From Megaustenia siamemsis (lineage: Eukaryota; Mollusca; Gastropoda; Stylommatophora; Ariophantidae), in assembly GCA_032433765.1 (NCBI GenBank), contig JAVIAB010000041.1, forward strand, positions 81,691,428 to 81,755,427: 64,000 nt of DNA. The letters run 5' to 3'. Made by a program: the position numbers and the translations under genes. Of the stretch, positions 51,004-62,383 are shown one piece after another. Position 1 is the first letter of the stretch. The number at the start of each line of letters is the position of its first letter. Under the pieces are notes generated by a model. It made no database searches, was not told the DNA's origin, and saw nothing but the letters and a program-made list of their open reading frames with translations.

Positions 51004-51641
51004 TCCCACGGTGTCCATCTGCGTGGACAAGGCACGGTGTCCATCTGCGTGGACAAGACACGGTGTCCATCTGCGTGGACAAGACACGGTGTCCATCTGC
51101 GTGGACAAGGCACGGTGTCCATCTGCGTGGACAAAGCACGGTGTCCATCTGCGTGGACAAGACACGGTGTCCATCTGCGTGGACAAGACACGGTGTCCAT
51201 CTGCGTGGACAAGACACGGTGTCCATCTGCGTGGACAAGACACGGTGACCATCTGCGTGGACAAGGCACGGTGTTCATCTGCGTGGACAAGACACGGTGT
51301 CCATCTGCGTGGACAAGACACGGTGTCTATCTGCGTGGACAAGACACGGTGTCCATCTGCGTGGACAAGACACGGTGTCCATCTGCGTGGACAATACACG
51401 ATGTCCATCTGCGTGGACAAGGCACGGTATTCATCTGCGTGGACAAGACACGGTGTCCATCTGCGTGGACAAGACACGGTGTCCATCTGCGTGGACAAGA
51501 CACGGTGTCCATCTGCGTGGACAAGACACGGTGTCCATCTGCGTGGACAAGACACGGTGTCCATCTGCGTGTACAAGGCACGGTGTCCATCTGCATGTAC
51601 AAGGCACGGTGTCCATCTGCGTGTACAAGACACGGTGTCCC
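51004..51641. repeat. Tandem array, 26-bp unit (about 24 copies)
   Basis: The unit is GTGTCCATCTGCGTGGACAA then GACACG. A GTCCA...TGGAC inverted repeat lies in every unit. Several frames on both strands stay open (up to 283 codons on the - strand) because the unit has no stops. GACACG/GGCACG and GTGGACA/GTGTACA variants mark subdomains. Confidence 0.95.
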
Positions 51642-51673
51642 TGCTCCATATTTTAACCAATGTATCTGCTCTA

Positions 51674-54308
51674 GATATGAGCCATCATGAGACACCGACC
51701 ACAGATAGGCATCATGAGACACTCAGACCACAGATAGGCATCATGAGACACTCAGACCACAGATAGGCATCATGAGACACTCAGACCACAGATAGCCATC
51801 ATGAGACACTCAGACCACAGATAGGCATCATGAGACACTCAGACCACAGATAGGCATCATGAGACACTCAGACCACAGATAGGCATCATGAGACACTCAG
51901 ACCAAAGATAGGCATCATGAGACACTCAGACCACAGATAGGCATCATGAGACACTCAGACCACAGATAGTCATCATGAGACACTCAGACCACAGATAGGC
52001 ATCATGAGACACTCAGACCACAGATAGGCATCATGAGACACTCAGACCACAGATAGGCATCATGAGACACTCAGACCACAGATAGTCATCATGAGACACT
52101 CAGACCACAGATAGTCATCATGAGACACTCAGACCACAGATAGTCATCATGAGACACTCAGACCACAGATAGGCATCATGAGACACTCAGACCACAGATA
52201 GTCATCATGAGACACTCAGACCACAGATAGTCATCATGAGACACTCAGACCACAGATAGGCATCATGAGACACTCAGACCACAGATAGTCATCATGAGAC
52301 ACTCAGACCACAGATAGTCATCATGAGACACTCAGACCACAGATAGTCATCATGAGACACTCAGACCACAGATAGGCATCATGAGACACTCAGACCACAG
52401 ATAGGCATCATGAGACACTCAGACCACAGATAGGCATCATGAGACACTCAGACCACAGATAGGCATCATGAGACACTCAGACCACAGATAGGCATCATGA
52501 GACACTCAGACCACAGATAGTCATCATGAGACACTCAGACCACAGATAGTCATCATGAGACACTCAGACCACAGATAGGCATCATGAGACACTCAGACCA
52601 CAGATAGGCATCATGAGACACTCAGACCACAGATAGGCATCATGAGACACTCAGACCACAGATAGGCATCATGAGACACTCAGACCACAGATAGTCATCA
52701 TGAGACACTCAGACCACAGATAGTCATCATGAGACACTCAGACCACAGATAGTCATCATGAGACACTCAGACCACAGATAGGCATCATGAGACACTCAGA
52801 CCACAGATAGTCATCATGAGACACTCAGACCACAGATAGTCATCATGAGACACTCAGACCACAGATAGTCATCATGAGACACTCAGACCACAGATAGTCA
52901 TCATGCAGGGGCTGGTCTAGATATGAGCCATCATGAGACACTCAGACCACAGATAGTCACCATGCAGGGGCTGGTCTAGATATGAGCCATCATGAGACAC
53001 TCAGACCACAGATAGTCATCATGAGACACTCAGACCACAGATAGCCATCATGAGACACTCAGACCACAGATAGTCATCATGCAGGGGCTGGTCTAGATAT
53101 GAGCCATCATGAGACACTCAGACCACAGATAGTCATCATGAGACACTCAGACCACAGATAGCCATCATGAGACACTCAAACCACAGATAGTCACCATGCA
53201 GGGGCTGGTCTAGATATGAGCCATCATGAGACACTCAGACCACAGATAGCCATCATGAGACACTCAGACCACAGATAGTCACCATGCAGGGGCTGGTCTA
53301 GATATGAGCCATCATGAGACACTCAGACCACAGATAGGCATCATGAGACACTCAGACCACAGATAGCCATCATGAGACACTCAGACCACAGATAGTCATC
53401 ATGAGACACTCAGACCACAGATAGCCATCATGAGACACTCAGACCACAGATAGTCATCATGAGACACTCAGACCACAGATAGTCACCATGCAGGGGCTGG
53501 TCTAGATATGAGCCATCATGAGACACTCGGACCACAGATAGTCATCATGAGACACTCAGACCACAGATAGTCATCATGCAGGGGCTGGTCTAGATATGAG
53601 TCATCATGAGACACTCAGACCACAGATAGCCATCATGAGACACTCAGACCACAGATAGCCATCATGAGACACTCAGACCACAGATAGTCATCATGAGACA
53701 CTCAGACCACAGATAGCCATCATGAGACACTCAGACCACAGATAGTCATCATGAGACACTCAGACCACAGATAGTCACCATGCAGGGGCTGGTCTAGATA
53801 TGAGCCATCATGAGACACTCAGACCACAGATAGTCATCATGAGACACTCAGACCACAGATAGTCATCATGAGACACTCAGACCACAGATAGCCATCATGA
53901 GACACTCAGACCACAGATAGTCATCATGAGACACTCAGACCACAGATAGTCATCATGCAGGGGCTGGTCTAGATATGAGCCATCATGAGACACTCAGACC
54001 ACAGATAGTCATCATGAGACACTCAGACCACAGATAGTCATCATGCAGGGGCTGGTCTAGATATGAGTCATCATGAGACACTCAGACCACAGATAGTCAT
54101 CATGAGACACTCAGACCACAGATAGCCATCATGAGACACTCAGACCACAGATAGTCATCATGAGACACTCAGACCACAGATAGGCATCATGAGACACTCA
54201 GACCACAGATAGTCATCATGAGACACTCAGACCACAGATAGCCATCATGAGACACTCAGACCACAGATAGTCATCATGAGACACTCAGACCACAGATAGT
54301 CATCATGC
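51674..54308. repeat. Tandem array, 29-bp unit with an inserted SINE-like segment in its right half
   Basis: The unit is CATCATGAGACACTCAGACC then ACAGATAGG (or GATAGTC / GATAGCC), about 85-90 copies. From 52913 onward, a segment GCAGGGGCTGGTCTAGATAT then GAGC is interspersed about ten times, making higher-order blocks. The array ends at 54308 where the same GCAGGGGCTGGTCTAG runs into a tRNA-like element. Confidence 0.95.
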
Positions 54309-54965
54309 AGGGGCTGGTCTAGTGGTGCGTCGTTGGCTTCTACACAAGAGGTCCCGAGTTCGATCCCCAGCACAGGCGGTGGAAGATCTAAAGCAAAACA
54401 GAGTTCGTGATTTATCCGCGACGTTACCTTCAATCCGTGATTTATCCGCGACGTTACCTTCAATCCGTGATTTCTTCGTGACGTTACCTTCAATCCGTGA
54501 TTTCTTCGTGACGTTACCTTCAATCCGTGATTTCTTCGTGACGTTACCTTCAATCCATGATTTCTTCGTGACGTTACCTTCAATCCATGATTTCTTCGTG
54601 ACGTTACCTTCAATCCATGATTTCTTCGTGACGTTACCTTCAATCCGTGATTTCTTCGTGACGTTACCTTCAATCCATGATTTCTTCGTGACGTTACCTT
54701 CAATCCGTGATTTCTTCGTGACTCTACTCTCCCCTTGTCTCTGGGTAGTCGGCCAAAAGCAGGAAGTCCCGTGTACATTTTGCGCACGTTAAAAATTCCT
54801 TGGCAGTTGGAAATCGAAAAGAGCAGGACACAATTGTGGATGCCCCGGCAGAAATCTGTCCAAGAATGTGCAAACTCTCGACGACAAAAATGAGAGTTCA
54901 AGTCGGAGATGATCTGCCTGCATGGCGAGGGACACCTGAGTGAAATTCACGTAAAATTCAATCCT
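54309..54965 (+). mobile_element. tRNA-derived SINE-like element (+), interrupted by an internal 30-bp array
   Basis: The head has an A-box-like TGGTCTAGTGGTGCGTCG (54315-54332) and a B-box-like GAGTTCGATCC (54356-54366). The body appears to run on after an internal tandem array (54404-54722), with CTCTGGGTAGTCGG, TTGCGCACGTTAAAAATTCC and GATGATCTGCCTGCATGGCG in 54723-54930. A similar GTTATCTGCCTGCTCGACG occurs at 62233-62251. The acceptor stem is not complementary, so this is not a functional tRNA. That the two halves belong to one element is inference. Confidence 0.55.
54404..54722. repeat. Tandem array, 30-bp unit (about 10.5 copies) inside the SINE-like element
   Basis: The unit is TTCTTCGTGACGTTACCTTC then AATCCGTGAT (or CATGAT). 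The first two units have TTATCCGCGACG. It is ten codons long and leaves one frame open on each strand. The sequence fits between SINE-like head and body. Confidence 0.95.
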
Positions 54966-55494
54966 TCGGGACATCGCTGGAGATGTATAGGTACCGAACT
55001 TAAATAGGGAGCGGACAAGGGTGGATAGAAGAACAGAATCAGGAAGTGGACAAATAACACATGTTTAGAGAGTAAAGGGGAGGGGGGGGGGACTGTCATA
55101 TAGAAACTGTAGATTGTGGATCTTAGAATGGAGTTAACAGAGGTTTCTATTGACAGTCTTCATTAATAGATCAAACATCGGATTACATACATTAACAAGG
55201 TCATACCAATAATACGTCAGTATCTTGCTCTGTGTGGGTACCACCTAATGGTAAAGAAAGAACTAGGGTGTTCTAGAATGTTCAAGAATGAGACACATCT
55301 TGACGCTAAAGGTCGCTCTAGTCGCAGACGTGGCTTGCAACACCTTGCTATGGCACGGCTCCAGCGCACTGATGACTGCGCACTTCAACTGCCGGAGTTC
55401 TAATTGTAAGAGCACATAATGATGATGGTCAGCAAAATGTCACCCACTTCATTGTTGGTACAAGTGGACTGTCAAGGGTCAATAAAACTGTGCC
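54966..55494. other. Low-copy stretch, no gene recognised
   Basis: This is about 530 bp of non-repetitive sequence with a G-run (55078-55090). AATAAA occurs at 55481-55486 but nothing ties it to a transcript. Confidence 0.5.
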
Positions 55495-55858
55495 TCTGTC
55501 CGTCTGTATATGTGTCCGTCTTTCTATGTCTCCGTCTGTCTATGTGTCCGTCTGTCTATGTCTCCGTCTGTCTATGTGTCCGTCTGTCTATGTGTCCATC
55601 TGTCTGTGTCCATCTGTCTGTGTCCATCTGTCTATGTGTCCATCTGTCTATGTGTCCATCTGTCTATGTGTCCATCTGTCTGTGTCCATCTGTCTATGTG
55701 TCCGTCTGTCTATGTGTCCGTCTGTCTATGTGTCCGTCTGTCTATGTGTCCGTCTGTCTATGTGTCCGTCTGTCTATGTGTCCATCTGCCTATGTGTCCA
55801 TCTGTCTATGTGTCCATCTGTCTATGTGTCCATCTGCCTATGCGCTCATTTGTAAATG
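55495..55858. repeat. Tandem array, 16-bp unit (about 22 copies)
   Basis: The unit is TATGTGTCCGTCTGTC, with GTCCATC and shortened TGTGTCCATC variants. All three + frames are open over about 120 codons; these are repeat artefacts. Confidence 0.94.
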
Positions 55859-55877
55859 TGTTTACCATTCTGTAAAC

Positions 55878-56024
55878 CTATCTGTCAAAGCGTCCATCTG
55901 TGAAAGTGTACATCTACATATCCATCTGTGAAAGTGTACATCTACATATCCATCTGTGAAAGTGTACATCTATATATCCATCTGTGAAAGTGTACATCTA
56001 TAAATCCATTTGTGAAAGTGTACA

Positions 56025-56073
<49 letters not shown>

Positions 56074-56690
56074 ATCTGTGATAGTGTACATTTAGATATT
56101 CACCTTTGAAATTGTACATCTATAAATCCATCTGTGAAAGTGTACATCTAGATAATCACCTTTGAAATTGTACATCTATATATCCATCTGTGAAAGTGTA
56201 CATCTAGATATCCAACTGTGAAAGTGTAAATTTAGATATCCATCTGTGAAAGTGTACATCTAAATATCCATCTGTGAAAAGTGTAAATCTAGATATCCAT
56301 CTGTGAAAGTGTAAATCTAGATATCCATCTGTGAAAAGTGTAAATCTAAATATCCATCTGTGAAAAGTGTAAATCTAGATATCCATCTGTGAAAGTGTAG
56401 ATCTAGATATCCATCTGTGAAAGTGTACATCTAGATATCCATCTGTGAAAAGTGTAAATCTAGATATCCATCTGTGAAAAGTGTAAATCTAGATATCCAT
56501 CTGTGAAAATGTAAATCTAGATATCCATCTGTGAAAAGTGTAAATCTAGATATCCATCTGTGAAAAGTGTAAATCTAGATATCCATCTGTGAAAGTGTGC
56601 ATCTAGATATCCATCTGTGAAAGTGTAAATCAAGATGTCCATCTGTGAAAATGTACATCTAGATATTCACTTTTTAAAGTGTACATCTAT
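55878..56690. repeat. Tandem array, about 28-bp unit (about 28 copies), with a TA microsatellite
   Basis: The unit is GATATCCATCTGTGAAAGTG then TAAATCTA (or TACATCTA). A (TA)n run of about 45 bp at 56027-56071 has grown out of one TATATATCC unit. The unit shares TCCATCTGT with the 16-bp array to its left. Confidence 0.94.
56027..56071. repeat. (TA)n microsatellite
   Basis: This is an uninterrupted TA run of about 22 repeats inside the 28-bp array, flanked by CATC on the left and CCATCTGTG on the right. Confidence 0.97.
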
Positions 56691-57029
56691 CCATCCATCT
56701 TAGAAAGTGCTTGACAGTATGGCATTGCTAGTGGCACTGCCCACAGTACATTGTGATAGGTCTATGTACAACAAGATGATATTAAAGTTGTGATGTTTTA
56801 AAGACATTATCATCTTTATTGCTCTTGTTTATGTCCCTGTCAGTCGGGTATTAACATCCGGTGGTTGTGCTGACACTATGTGACTGTACCTATAACCGCA
56901 GCTTCTTGTGGCTCATCTACACACATTCTTGGCCGATGTATCTCACATCTATCACTAAAGTCTAGTCACAAGACATGCTCTCTCTCTAGCCTCTTGGACA
57001 CTGAACTTTCTCTAACCGTTAGCTTGTCT
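56691..57029. other. Low-copy stretch, no gene recognised
   Basis: This is about 340 bp of mixed sequence between arrays, with no open frame of note and no RNA gene. Confidence 0.5.
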
Positions 57030-60000
57030 ATAAGTCTTCCCTAACTATGTCATCCAACGATCTTCCCTACCTATGTCATCCAAAGATCTTCCCTACCTAT
57101 GTCATCCAACGATCTTCCCTACCTATGTCATCCAACGATCTTCCCTACCTATGTCATCAATCGATCTTCCCTACCTATGTCATCCAAAGATCTTCCCTAC
57201 CTACGTCATCCAACGATCTTCCCTACCTATGTCATCCAAAGATCTTCCCTACCTATGTCATCCAACGATCTTCCCTACCTATGTCATCCAACGATCTTCC
57301 CTACCTATGTCATCAATCGATCTTCCCTACCTATGTCATCCAACGATCTTCCCTACCTACGTCATCCAACGATCTTCCCTACCTATGTCATCCAACGATC
57401 TTCCCTAACTATGTCATCAATCGATCTTCCCTACTTATGTCATCCAAAGATCTTCCCTAACTATGTCATCCAAAGATCCTCCCTAACTATGTCATCAATC
57501 GATCTTCCCTACCTATGCCATCCAAAGATCTTCACTAACTATGTCATCCAAAGATCTTCCCTACCTATGTCATCCAAAGATCTTCCCTAACTATGTCATC
57601 CAAAGATCTTCCCTACCTATGTCATCCAAAGATCTTCCCTAACTATGTCATCCAAAGATCTTCCCTAACTATGTCATCCAAAGATCTTCCCTACCTATGT
57701 CATCCAAAGATCTTCCCTAACTACGTCATCCAAAGATCTTCCCTACCTATGTCATCAATCGATCTTCCCTACCTATGTCATCCAACGATCTTCCCTACCT
57801 ATGTCATCTAACGATCTTCCCTACCTATGTCATCAATCGATCTTCCCTACTTATGTCATCCAAAGATCTTCCTTAACTATGTCATCCAAAGATCTTCCCT
57901 AACTATGTCATCAATCGATCTTCCCTACCTATGACATCCAAAGATCTTCCCTAACTATGTCATCCAAAGATCTTCCCTACCTATGTCATCCAAAGATCTT
58001 CCCTAACTATGTCATCAATCGATCTTCCCTACCTATGTCATCCAAAGGTCTTCGCTACCTATGTCATCCAAAGATCTTCCCTAACTATGTCATCCAAAGA
58101 TCTTCCCTACCTATGTAATCCAACGATCTTCTCTAACTATGTCATCCAAAGATCTTCCCTACCTATGTCATCAATCGATCTTTCCTAACTATGTCATCCA
58201 AAGATCTTCCCTACATATGTCATCCAAAGATCTTCCCTAACTATGTCATCCAACGATCTTCCCTACCTATGTCATCAATCGATCTTCCCTACCTATGTCA
58301 TCCAAAGATCTTCCCTACCTATGTCATCCAAAGATCTTCCCTAACTATGTCATCCAAAGATCTTCCCTACCTATGTCATCCAAAGATCTTCCCTAACTAT
58401 GTCATCAATCGATCTTCCCTACCTATGTCATCCAAAGATCTTCCCTACCTATGTCATCCAAAGATCTTCCTAACTATGTCATCCAAAGATCTTCCCTACC
58501 TATGTCATCCAAAGATCTTCCCTAACTATGTCATCAATCGATCTTCCCTACCTATGTCATCAATCGATCTTCCCTACCTATGTCATCAATCGATCTTCCC
58601 TACCTATGTCATCCAAAGATCTTCCCTAACTATGTCATCCAAAGATCTTCCCTAACTATGTCATCCAAAGATCTTCCCTACCTATGTCATCAATCGATCT
58701 TCGCTACCTATGTCATCCAAAGATCTTCATTACCTATGTCATCAATCGATCTTCCCTACCTATGCCATCCAAAGGTCTTCCCTACCTATGTCATCCAAAG
58801 ATCTTCCCTACCTATGTCATCAATCGATCTTCCCTAACTATGTCATTCAAAGATCTTCCCTACCAATGTCATCAATCGATCTTCCCTAACTATGTCATCC
58901 AAAGATCTTCCCTACCTATGTCATCAATCGATCTTCCCTAACTATGTCAACCAAAGAACTTCCCTACCTATGTAATCAATCGATCTTCCCTAACTATGTC
59001 ATCCAACGATCTTCCCTACCTATGTCATCAATCGATCTTTCCTAACTATGTCATCCAAAGATCTTCCCTACCTATGTCATCCAAAAATCTTCCCTAACTA
59101 TGTCATCAATCGATCTTCCCAAACTATGTCATCCAAAGATCTACACTACCTATGTCATCCCAAGATCTTCCCTAACTATGTCATCCAAAGATCTTCCCTA
59201 CCTATGTCATCCAAAGATCTTCCCTAACTATGTCATCCAAAGATCTTCCCTAACTATGTCATCCAAAGATCTTCCCTAACTATGTCATCCAAAGATCTTC
59301 CCTACCTATGTCATCCAAAGATCTTCCCTAACTATGTCATCCAAAGATCTTCCCTAAATATGTCATCCAACGATCTTCCCTACCTATGTCATCAATCGAT
59401 CTTCCCTAACTATGTCATCCAAAGATCTTCCCTACCTATGTCATCAATCAATCTTCCCTACCTATGTCATCAATCGATCTTCCCTAACTATGTCATCAAT
59501 CGATCTTCCCTAACTATGTCATCAATCGATCTTCCCTAACTATGTCATCAATCGATCTTCCCTACCTATGTCATCAATTGATCTTCCCTACCTATGTCAT
59601 CAATCGATCTTCCCTACCTATGTCATCAATCGATCTTCCCTACCTATGTCATCAATCGATCTTCCCTAACTATGTCATCCAAAGATCTTCCCTACCTATG
59701 TCATCAATCGATCTTCCCTACCTATGTCATCAATCGATCTTCCCTAACTATGTCATCAATCGATCTTCCCTACCTATGTCATCAATCGATCTTCCCTACC
59801 TATGTCATCAATCGATCTTCCCTACCTATGTCATCCAAAGATCTTCCCTACCTATGTCATCAATCGATCTCCCCTAACTATGTCATCCAAAGATCTTCCC
59901 TACCTATGTCATCCAAAGATCTTCCCTAACTTATTCATCCAAAGATCTTCCCTAACTATGTCATCCAACGATCTTCCCTACCTATGTCATCAATCGATCT

Positions 60001-62154
60001 TCCCTACCTATGTCATCCAAAGATCTTCCCTAACTATATCATCCAACGATCTTCCCTACCTATGTCATCAATCGATCCTCCCTAACTATGTCATCCAAAG
60101 ATCTTCCCTAGCTATGTCATCCAACGATCTTCCCTACCTATGTCATCAATCGATCTTCCCTACCTATGTCATCAATCGATCTTCCCTACCTATGTCATGA
60201 ATCGATCTTCCCTAACTATGTCATCAATCGATCTTCCCTACCTATGTCATCAATCGATCTTCCCTAACTATGTCATCCAAAGATCTTCCCTACCTATGTC
60301 ATCCAAAGATCTTCCCTAACTATGTCATCCAAAGATCTTCCCTAACTATGTCATCCAACGATCTTCCCTACCTATGCCATCCAAAGATCTTCCCTACCTA
60401 TGTCATCCAAAGATCTTCCCTACCTATGTCATCCAACGATCTTCCCTACCTATGTCATCCAACGATCTTCCCTACCTATGTCATCCACCGATCTTCCCTA
60501 CCTATGTCATCCAACGATCTTCCCTACCTATGTCATCCAAAGATCTTCCCTACCTATGTCATCCAAAGATCTTCCCTACCTATGTCATCCACCGATCTTC
60601 CCTACCTATGTCATCCAACGATCTTCCCTACCTATGTCATCCACCGATCTTCCCTACCTATGTCATCCAAAGATCTTCCCTACCTATGTCATCCAAAGAT
60701 CTTCCCTTACTATGTCATCAATCGATCTTCCCTACCTATGTCATCCAACGATCTTCCCTACCTATGTCATCCAAAGATCTTCCCTACCTATATCATCCAA
60801 AGATCTTCACTAACTATGTCATCCAACGATCTTCCCTACCTATGTCATCAATCGATCTTCCCTACCTATGTCATCAATCGATCTTCCCTACCTATGTCAT
60901 CCAAAGATCTTCCCTAACTTTGTCATCCAAAGTTCTTCCCTAACTATGTCATCCAAAGATCTTCCCTACCTATGTCATCAATCGATCTTCGCTACCTATG
61001 TCATCCAAAGATCTTCCCTACCTATGTCATCAATCGATCTTCCCTACCTATGTAATACAACGATCTTCCCTACCTATGTCATCAATCGATCTTCCCTAAC
61101 TATGTCATCCAAAGATCTTCCCTACCAATGTCATCAATCGATCTTCCCTAACTATGTCATCCAAAGATCTTTCCTACCTATGTCATCAATCGATCTTCCC
61201 TAACTATGTCATCCAAAGAACTTCCCTACCTATGTCATCAATCGATCTTCCCTACCTATGTCATCAATCGATCTTCCCTAACTATGTCATCCAACGATCT
61301 TCCCTACCTATATCATCCATCGATCTTCCCTACCTATGTCATACAACGATCTTCCCTACCTATGTCATCCAACGATCTTCCCTACCTATGTAATACAACG
61401 ATCATCCCTCCCTATGTAATACAACGATCTTCCCTACCTATGTCATCCAACGATCTTCCCTACCTATGTCATCCAACGATCTTCCCTACCTATGTAATAC
61501 AACGATCTTCCCTACCTATGTCATCCAACGATCTTCCCTACCTATGTCATCCAACGATCTTCCCTACCTATGCCATCCAACGATCTTCCCTACCTATGTC
61601 ATCCAACGATCTTCCCTACCTATGTCATCCAACGATCTTCCCTACCTATGCCATCCAACGATCTTCCCTACCTATGTCATCCAACGATCTTCCCTACCTA
61701 TGTAATACAACGATCTTCCCTACCTATGTCATCCAACGATCTTCCCTACCTATGTCATCCAACGATCTTCCCTACCTATGTAATACAACGATCTTCCCTA
61801 CCTATGTCATCCAACGATCTTCCCTACCTATGCCATCCAACGATCTTCCCTACCTATGTCATCCAACGATCTTCCCTACCTATGTCATCCAACGATCTTC
61901 CCTACCTATGCCATCCAACGATCTTCCCTACCTATGTCATCCAACGATCTTCCCTACCTATGCCATCCAACGATCTTCCCTACCTATGCCATCCAACGAT
62001 CTTCCCTACCTATGCCATCCAACGATCTTCCCTACCTATGTCATCCAACGATCTTCCCTACCTATGCCATCCAACGATCTTCCCTACCTATGTCATCCAA
62101 CGATCTTCCCTACCTATGCCATCCATCGATCTTCCCTACCTATGTCATCCATCG
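57030..62154. repeat. Large tandem array, 26-bp unit (about 197 copies)
   Basis: The unit is CTATGTCATCCAACGATCTT then CCCTAC. The middle varies as CCAACG, CCAAAG or CAATCG, and the end as CCCTAC or CCCTAA. CAATCG and CCAAAG dominate 57400-61300. From about 61330 to 62154 nearly all units are CCAACG, with TATGCC and TATGTAATA forms alternating. Many overlapping frames stay open through lack of stops and a unit length not divisible by three. Confidence 0.97.
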
Positions 62155-62383
62155 AATTCTCAGCCGCGAGGCCCGGCTTGAAACGTCAATTACTCATGGA
62201 AGGAAAAAATATGAGTACCTCCGGAGTCAGAGTTATCTGCCTGCTCGACGAGGGACCCCTGTGCACACGATCAGGGAAAACGGATTAACACGGAAAATTG
62301 AGTTCCTTGTATATAGTCTTCGGCAGAGGTGAAAGCTGGCTAACGAAAAAAAATCCTTATCAACACCTCTATATAATCCTTTC
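62155..62383. other. Low-copy junction with possible SINE-tail fragment
   Basis: This is about 230 bp between two arrays. GTTATCTGCCTGCTCGACG then AGGGAC (62233-62257) resembles GATGATCTGCCTGCATGGCG then AGGGAC near 54908-54933, suggesting the same dispersed element. No A or B box was seen here. Confidence 0.4.

Noticed and set aside
51000..51660. Cys/Trp-rich repeat proteins on both strands (RCPSAWTRHGVHL, VSCPRRWTPCLVHAD)
   Set aside because: Overlapping frames on both strands of a palindromic 26-bp repeat; cannot all be coding and none has context.
54309..54372. Functional tRNA gene
   Set aside because: A- and B-box-like motifs are present, but the 5' and 3' acceptor arms do not pair and the anticodon arm is not convincing. 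SINE head is more likely.
57030..62288. Many overlapping frames with SSNDLPYLCHP units as a repeat protein family
   Set aside because: Frames shift and overlap across the 26-bp array; an artefact of absent stops.
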